Below, piece by piece: positions 6,686 to 10,721 of a stretch of DNA of 10,721 bases; position 1 is the stretch's first letter, and every line of letters starts with the position of its first letter. Source of the DNA: an uncultured Oscillospiraceae bacterium (GTDB lineage: Bacteria; Bacillota; Clostridia; Oscillospirales; Acutalibacteraceae); the NCBI GenBank assembly GCA_900550315.1, contig URRK01000044.1, positions 1-10,721 on the forward strand. The letters run 5' to 3'. Under the pieces are notes generated by a model that saw only the letters and a list, made by a program, of their open reading frames with translations, did not search any database and was not told the DNA's origin. The position numbers and the translations under genes were made by a program.

Positions 6686-6714
6686 ATTATAAAACAATAT
6701 TGCCTGCGCGCCAA
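6686..6714 (-). promoter_or_regulatory. Promoter of the AEC permease gene
   Basis: On the minus strand TTGGCG (6709-6714) and a perfect TATAAT (6686-6691) are 17 bases apart. The start would be near 6679, leaving a leader of about 140 bases before the ATG at 6540. That is long enough for RNA-level control, but no known riboswitch class was recognised. Confidence 0.65.
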
Positions 6715-6781
6715 AGTTTTAGGCCGTTAAGCTTTGGGCCTTTGCCGGCTTAGGGTGCAGAATTTTAAAAAGAACACACTT

Positions 6782-6799
6782 ACGGGTAAGCACGGGTAA
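6782..6799. repeat. Direct repeat ACGGGTAA with 10-bp period
   Basis: ACGGGTAA occurs at 6782-6789 and 6792-6799, placing the two copies one helical turn apart on the same face of the DNA. It lies about 70 bases upstream of the permease -35 box and just beside an AATTC-TAAC-GAATT palindrome (6798-6811). It could be an activator site, but two short copies are weak evidence. Confidence 0.35.
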
Positions 6800-6876
6800 T
6801 TCTAACGAATTGTTGAAGCTTTACACTGTGCCCGTACCTAATTTTTTAAAAATCGGGGTTTGGCTGCGCACCGGGT

Positions 6877-7410
6877 TTAACCCGGCAACGGGGTTTCTAA
6901 CAGCTCGCCGGTATCCCAATTATACAAATGCAGCCGGCCGGCATTTTGCAGCTGCGGAAACTGCCATTGGCGCAAAACCTCGTACGCTGCCAGTGCCACG
7001 GTGTTAGAAAGGTTTAGGCTGCGCGCCCCCTCTACCATTGGCACCCGCACGCAGTTTTCTTTATTCTTTAGCAGCAGCGGCTCGGGCAGGCCCTTAGTTT
7101 CCTTTCCAAAAACCAAAAAGCAGTTGTTGGGGTAACAAACATTAGCGTAAACCTGCCGGGCTTTGGTAGTAAAATAGTAAAACGCGGCGTTGGGATTTTT
7201 TAAAAAAAGCTCGTCGGTACTATCGTAGTAGGTAATGTCTAAAAGGTGCCAGTAATCCAGCCCGGCACGCTTTAGCTTTTTATCATCAATTTTAAAGCCC
7301 ATAGGGCGCACAATGTGCAGCCGCGCGCCGGTAGCGGCGCAGGTACGGGCAATATTGCCCGTGTTTTGCGGAATTTCAGGCTCTACCAAAACAATATTTA
7401 AGGTTGCCAC
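6877..7410 (-). CDS. trmL: tRNA (cytidine/uridine-34-2'-O)-methyltransferase
   Basis: TrmL (YibK) is a SPOUT-fold enzyme that uses S-adenosylmethionine to methylate the ribose of wobble position 34 in certain tRNA-Leu species. The SPOUT motifs are plain: NTGNIART (16-23), LVFGKETKGLP (99-109) and the knot-forming RSLNLSNTVAL (130-140). The start is taken as the GTG at 7410, four bases after the manA stop. No ATG lies near the conserved LNIVLVEPEIPQNTGN beginning, and CAGGG within the last manA codons can act as the ribosome site. The 177-residue product is about 20 longer than typical at the C-terminus. It is probably translationally coupled to manA. A substrate tRNA family, tRNA-Leu, is also encoded in this window, though as the GAG isoacceptor. 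Confidence 0.93.
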   Translation of the reverse strand: MATLNIVLVEPEIPQNTGNIARTCAATGARLHIVRPMGFKIDDKKLKRAGLDYWHLLDITYYDSTDELFLKNPNAAFYYFTTKARQVYANVCYPNNCFLVFGKETKGLPEPLLLKNKENCVRVPMVEGARSLNLSNTVALAAYEVLRQWQFPQLQNAGRLHLYNWDTGELLETPLPG

Positions 7411-7414
7411 GGCG

Positions 7415-8335
7415 TTAAACCCTGCTTTCAATAAACTTGCCGCTGCCCAGCAGCTGCACACTGCCAAACCCGGCCGGAATAAAGGCGCAATCGCCCTTTT
7501 CCAAATGCACGCCGCCCAGCTCGGCTTGCCCCTCTAAGCACAAAATGGAGGAGAAAGAGCCGCCGTCTACATTCAGCTCGGCGCCGCTTTGCATTTGCAG
7601 CAGCCGAACTTTAAAATATTTGCAATCGGCCAGCAGAGCCTTATTTTGCGGAATGTGCGGCCGCGGCGGAGCCAGGCGGGTAACCTCTACCGCTTTTTCA
7701 ATGTGCAGCGGGCGGGGCTTACCGTCAGCCCCTAAGCGCCCGTAGTCGGAAACGCGGTAGGTGGTGTTGGAGTTTTGCTGAATTTCGGCAATTAAAATGC
7801 CCTTGCCAATGGCGTGAATGGTGCCAGACTCAATAAAATAGGTTTTGCCGGTTTCTACCGGAACAAAATTCAGCACCTCGGTTAAGGTGTTGTCCTGAAT
7901 ACGGCGGCGAAATTCTTCTTTGGTAATTTCGTGCTTAAAGCCGTAGTAAATGCCGGCGCCCGGCTCGTGGTCTACCACATACCACATTTCGGTCTTGCCA
8001 AACTCGCCCTCAACCCGCAGGGCGTATTCGTCGTTCGGGTGAACCTGCACCGAAAGGTTATCTTTTGCGTCAATAAGCTTAATTAAAACAGGAAAATTCT
8101 GAAACGCCTTGCCGCGCTCGCCCAAACAATCCGGCCCAAAGGCGGCAATGGCCTCGTTAAGGGTTTTGCCGGCCAGCTCGCCGTTTAAAACGGTGCTGGG
8201 GCCGTCCTTGTGGGTGGAAAGCACCCAGGCCTCGGCAACCTTTTCTAAATTTGTTTGCATGCGGTATTCGGTTTTCAGCTTTGTGCCGCCCCAAAGGTAA
8301 TCTTTAAGTGCAGGCTTTAATTTTAAAATGTACAT
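7415..8335 (-). CDS. manA: Mannose-6-phosphate isomerase, class I
   Basis: This zinc enzyme interconverts mannose 6-phosphate and fructose 6-phosphate, linking glycolysis with mannose use and with GDP-mannose or glycan precursors. The 306 residues match the short Bacillus-type class I form (about 315). Zinc ligands are visible: Q97 and H99 in QVHPND, E116 in KTEMW, and H174 in GTIHAIG. The catalytic arginine lies in YRVSDYGR (193-200). The C-terminal cupin-like domain covers about 235-306. The ATG at 8335 has AAGGAG ten bases upstream. It heads a two-gene unit with trmL. No sugar transporter or kinase lies nearby, so the role is probably general. No confident promoter was found in the 185 bases upstream. 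Confidence 0.95.
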   Translation of the reverse strand: MYILKLKPALKDYLWGGTKLKTEYRMQTNLEKVAEAWVLSTHKDGPSTVLNGELAGKTLNEAIAAFGPDCLGERGKAFQNFPVLIKLIDAKDNLSVQVHPNDEYALRVEGEFGKTEMWYVVDHEPGAGIYYGFKHEITKEEFRRRIQDNTLTEVLNFVPVETGKTYFIESGTIHAIGKGILIAEIQQNSNTTYRVSDYGRLGADGKPRPLHIEKAVEVTRLAPPRPHIPQNKALLADCKYFKVRLLQMQSGAELNVDGGSFSSILCLEGQAELGGVHLEKGDCAFIPAGFGSVQLLGSGKFIESRV

Positions 8336-8396
8336 TTTCGTAATGCTCCTTTTAAACTAAATGAACTTTTATTGGCGGCTGCTTTTAGCCGGATTA

Positions 8397-8418
8397 GCGT
8401 AAGCAAAAATTTTTACGC
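8397..8418. repeat. Inverted repeat GCGTAA/TTACGC upstream of manA
   Basis: GCGTAA (8397-8402) and TTACGC (8413-8418) flank an AT-rich centre that includes AAAAATTTTT. It lies about 60 bases upstream of the manA start and could be an operator or part of the leader RNA. No promoter boxes of good quality flank it. Confidence 0.3.
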
Positions 8419-8464
8419 AAATGGCCCGGCGCATAATGCAGGCAGCCCCGCAATTTAAAAACAG

Positions 8465-8504
8465 AAACCGGGTTATTACAGATTATGATATATAAACCGG
8501 GTTT
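8465..8504 (-). terminator. Candidate terminator of the ABC transporter gene
   Basis: AAACCGG (8465-8471) pairs with CCGGGTTT (8497-8504) with one bulged G. Read on the minus strand, the stem is followed by CTGTTTTTAAA. It begins 16 bases after the ABC stop codon. The loop is long (25 bases) and the stem short, so termination may be weak and read through into manA. Confidence 0.4.
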
Positions 8505-8520
8505 ATTGTGCTGTTCCAAA

Positions 8521-10443
8521 TTAAATGGTGCTTTCGGCCTCCCGGTAGCGCTTGGCCTGGGTGGTAAACAGCCGGTAATATTCGCCCTTTTGAGCCATCA
8601 GCTCGGCGTGGGTGCCCTGCTCGGCCAGCCGGCCGTTTTGCAGCACCAAAATTTTATCGGCCACCGTTGCGCTGGAAAGCCGGTGCGAAACAAAAATGGT
8701 TGTTTTGTCCCGCCGTAAGGAGTCAAACTGGCTGTAAACCTCCTGCTCGGCAATGGCGTCCAGCGAGGCGGTTGGTTCGTCTAAAATTAAAATGTCGGAA
8801 TCGCTGTAAAAGGCCCGCGCAATTGAAAGCTTTTGCCACTGGCCAATCGAAAGCTCTATGCCGTTTTCATCAAAATAACGGGTCAGCTGCGTTTGGTAGC
8901 CGTTTGGCAGGCGGGTAATAAAATCGTCGGCATCGGCCTTTTGGGCAGCCTGCTGCACCCGCTGCGGCTGCGGCGGCCGGGCCACCTGCCCAAAGCTAAT
9001 ATTTTCCCCCGCCGAAACGGCGTATTTGCCAAAGTCTTGAAAAATGGTGCCAAACAGGCTGTACAAAGCCGATAAATCGTATTCTTTAAGATTACGCCCG
9101 TCTAATAAAATCTCGCCCTCGGTTGGGTCGTACAACCGAGTAATAAGCTTAATTAGGGTAGTTTTTCCGGCACCGTTCAGCCCCACCAACACTACCGTGC
9201 TGCCCGGCTCAATAACGCAGCTTAGGTTTTGAATTACATAAGTGTTGGTTTGCGGGTAGCAAAACGAAACATTTTTCAGCTCAATTTTATGCCCGGTGTG
9301 TTTTTTTGGCTCGGCCGGCGGGTTTAAGGTTGGCACAACAGTTTGCTTTTCGTTCATGTAGGTAATTAAATTGTCTATAAACAGTGTGCCCTCGTAAATG
9401 GTGGAAAGGGCGGTAATCAGCGCCGTAACGCCTGAAACAATTGAGTTCAGCGCCCCGGTGTACAATGAATAATCGCCCACCATAATCTGCCCGGAAAGCA
9501 CCATTTTTGCCACCATGTAAAATAGCAGGCAGTTTACAAAGGCCGAAACCAATGAAACGGCAATATTCCAGGCGCCCTCTTTTAAATACAGCCGCTTTAA
9601 GCCCTTAAAGTATTTTTGAAAGGTTTGGTTGTATTTTTGCTCAAAGGTGTTGGAAAGGCCAAAAATTTTAATTTCCTTTACCATGTCTTTATTCGTTAAA
9701 AGGCCCGAATAATAGGCAAGCTGACGGCGGTCGGTAGAACGGCGGCGCACATAGGCAAAGTTTTTTTTGCGGTAAACAAAGCTAACAATTGCCGAAGGCA
9801 GCGCCAAAATTAAAATTAAAAACGGCGCAGCCGCGTTTACGCTGCAAAGAATTGCAAAAAAAGAAACCATACTAATAACGGCGCTAACGGCCGAAAACAC
9901 CGCGTTTAAAATTTGAATGGGGCGAATTCCGGCCTCGCGCCCGGCGTTTTCCAGCCGCTCGTAAAACTCGGGCTTGTCGTAGCTTTGCAGGTCTACCTCT
10001 TTGGATTTTTGAATCATCATAACCGTAACATGGTTTACCACCAGCTCGCCCGCTATGCGCGTAACAACCATGTTCACGCGGGAAAGAATGCCGGTAATAA
10101 AAATGCAAACAAACTGCAAAAGCAGCAGGGTGGTAACAACGGCAATGTTAAAGCCGGCTTGGGTTACGGCAGCCTGGTACCCCTTGGCTAAAATGTTTAA
10201 AAGCTGCGCCCCTATTTTAGCCGTTACAACCGGCAGCACGCCCTGCAAAACGGCAATAGCAAACATCGAAAGGGTAATCCACCGCCCGGTTTGCCAAACT
10301 AATTTTAAAATGTAGCCCAAATGGCCAAAAAATTTAAAAATAACATTTTTTAAAAAGCGCGGGGCCTCGCGCAGGCTTTTGGGCAGCGGCTCTTTGTATT
10401 TTTCGTTCCCCCCGCCAATTGGCGGTCCCATTGGCATTGGCAC
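8521..10443 (-). CDS. ABC exporter half-transporter (permease fused to ATPase)
   Basis: The 640-residue protein has a six-helix membrane domain (about 55-360) fused to an ATPase domain (about 385-630), the layout of type IV ABC exporters for lipids, peptides or drugs. ATPase motifs: Walker A GLNGAGKTT (421-429), Q-loop Q469, signature LSIGQ (531-535, Ile for the usual Gly), Walker B ILILDEP (551-557, catalytic E556), D-loop SLD (560-562) and H-loop H587. A cytoplasmic N-terminal extension of about 50 residues starts MPMPMGPPIGGG. The GTG at 10443 is preferred because a G-run ending GGAG lies six bases upstream; the ATGs two and four codons on are less well spaced. No partner half-transporter adjoins, so a homodimer is likely. 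The substrate is unknown. Confidence 0.93.
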   Translation of the reverse strand: MPMPMGPPIGGGNEKYKEPLPKSLREAPRFLKNVIFKFFGHLGYILKLVWQTGRWITLSMFAIAVLQGVLPVVTAKIGAQLLNILAKGYQAAVTQAGFNIAVVTTLLLLQFVCIFITGILSRVNMVVTRIAGELVVNHVTVMMIQKSKEVDLQSYDKPEFYERLENAGREAGIRPIQILNAVFSAVSAVISMVSFFAILCSVNAAAPFLILILALPSAIVSFVYRKKNFAYVRRRSTDRRQLAYYSGLLTNKDMVKEIKIFGLSNTFEQKYNQTFQKYFKGLKRLYLKEGAWNIAVSLVSAFVNCLLFYMVAKMVLSGQIMVGDYSLYTGALNSIVSGVTALITALSTIYEGTLFIDNLITYMNEKQTVVPTLNPPAEPKKHTGHKIELKNVSFCYPQTNTYVIQNLSCVIEPGSTVVLVGLNGAGKTTLIKLITRLYDPTEGEILLDGRNLKEYDLSALYSLFGTIFQDFGKYAVSAGENISFGQVARPPQPQRVQQAAQKADADDFITRLPNGYQTQLTRYFDENGIELSIGQWQKLSIARAFYSDSDILILDEPTASLDAIAEQEVYSQFDSLRRDKTTIFVSHRLSSATVADKILVLQNGRLAEQGTHAELMAQKGEYYRLFTTQAKRYREAESTI

Positions 10444-10499
10444 GGCAGGCTCCCCCCTTTTTAAAGGTAAAAATCAGCCCCGGCGGGCTATTACTTAAT

Positions 10500-10528
10500 A
10501 TTATATATGAAAATGCAAAATTTCGCAA
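10500..10528 (-). promoter_or_regulatory. Promoter of the ABC transporter gene
   Basis: On the minus strand TTGCGA (10523-10528) and a perfect TATAAT (10500-10505) are 17 bases apart. The start would lie near 10493, about 50 bases before the GTG at 10443. It is followed by the G-rich ribosome-binding site at 10450-10455. Confidence 0.75.
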
Positions 10529-10537
10529 TGCTTTTGG

Positions 10538-10566
10538 TTGCAAAAATTACAAAAAAATGTTATGAT
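10538..10566 (+). promoter_or_regulatory. Possible divergent plus-strand promoter
   Basis: TTGCAA (10538-10543) and TATGAT (10561-10566) on the plus strand are 17 bases apart, back to back with the ABC promoter. It would transcribe to the right, out of the window. The region is AT-rich, so chance matches are more likely, but both boxes and the spacing are good. Confidence 0.45.
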
Positions 10567-10574
10567 AATAACAT
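10557..10574. promoter_or_regulatory. Operator-like palindrome ATGTTATGATAATAACAT
   Basis: Two exact 7-base arms (ATGTTAT and ATAACAT) flank a 4-base centre. The site covers the -10 box of the possible plus-strand promoter and lies about 30 bases upstream of the -35 box of the ABC promoter. A single extra ATGTTAT half-site occurs at 10668-10674. This placement would suit a repressor controlling a divergent gene, possibly its own, but the regulator is not in the window. Confidence 0.45.
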
Positions 10575-10721
10575 CTATTTAAAAACTATAATAAAGGACA
10601 CGGTATATATTTTAGTAGTATATAGAGAGCCAAATGTTAGCTGGAAATTTGGTATATGAAACAATATATGTTATCACCTTTTATGTTGTTTAATTGAACA
10701 CAAATAAGTAGATTAAGCCGT
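10567..10721. other. AT-rich right-edge region, no confident gene
   Basis: The base composition is clearly more AT-rich than the coding parts. On the plus strand there are two overlapping tiny frames: 10634-10693 (19 residues, starting MLAGNLVYE) and 10656-10697 (13 residues, starting MKQYMLSPF). On the minus strand a TTG frame of about 29 residues follows an AAAGGTG. None has strong support. A CCAAAT/ATTTGG inverted repeat (10630-10635 with 10647-10652) overlaps the first of these starts. The region is best read as leader or regulatory DNA of a divergent gene beyond the edge. Confidence 0.35.

Larger units (their letters stand above)
6541..6876. other. Intergenic stretch upstream of the AEC permease
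   Basis: No gene is supported. It contains the permease promoter (6686-6714), the ACGGGTAA pair (6782-6799), a CCAAAG/CTTTGG hairpin (6711-6737) overlapping the -35 box, and an AACAAGC/GCTTGTT inverted repeat in the leader (about 6567-6611). It also has AAGGC/GCCTT (6633-6663), which on the plus strand runs into seven T's. The CCGGG-TTTAA-CCCGG hairpin (6871-6885) spans the trmL stop codon but has no adjacent U-run, so the manA-trmL transcript lacks an obvious intrinsic terminator. Confidence 0.55.

Noticed and set aside
10634..10697. Tiny plus-strand peptides of 19 and 13 residues
   Set aside because: Ribosome sites are weak and chance frames of this size are frequent in AT-rich DNA; kept only as a note in the region entry.

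Overview
The window reads as an ordinary chromosomal stretch of a Gram-positive bacterium, most likely a mid-GC Clostridia lineage (Oscillospiraceae-like). This rests on the overall look of the AsnRS, RF2, PrmA and small class I mannose-6-phosphate isomerase sequences, on G-rich Shine-Dalgarno sites, on TTG/GTG starts next to ATG, and on a tRNA gene that encodes its own CCA. The taxonomic call is an inference from family resemblance; no search could be run. All eight protein genes and the one tRNA gene lie on the minus strand, so the order of transcription runs from high to low coordinates. All eight coding sequences end in TAA.

Reading from the right: 10444-10721 is an AT-rich regulatory region. 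It holds a good minus-strand promoter for the ABC gene, a possible divergent plus-strand promoter and an 18-bp operator-like palindrome. The ABC half-transporter (8521-10443) follows, with a candidate terminator just after it. Next comes a tightly packed pair, manA (mannose-6-phosphate isomerase) and trmL (tRNA wobble 2'-O-methyltransferase), 4 bases apart. After a 336-base gap with a clear promoter comes an AEC-family permease (5620-6540). A second gap holds a three-fold 26-bp-spaced repeat and a near-consensus promoter for the prmA-prfB pair (ribosomal protein L11 methyltransferase and release factor 2). Then come an unrecognised polytopic membrane protein (2225-3049), asnS (660-2054), and tRNA-Leu(GAG) with its own promoter and terminator (361-528). 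The left 360 bases contain hairpins and palindromes but no convincing gene.

Functionally the window is dominated by translation: tRNA-Leu, AsnRS, RF2, L11 methylation and tRNA wobble modification. Added to these are one sugar-phosphate isomerase and three membrane proteins of uncertain substrate or function. I see no mobile element, CRISPR array, phage gene or defence cassette, and no clear novel system. The points most worth checking are the non-coding ones: the 26-bp periodic TGTTTAC repeat, the palindromes with TGTTAT/ATAACA arms at both ends, and the prmA-prfB pairing with an RF2 gene that lacks the usual programmed frameshift.
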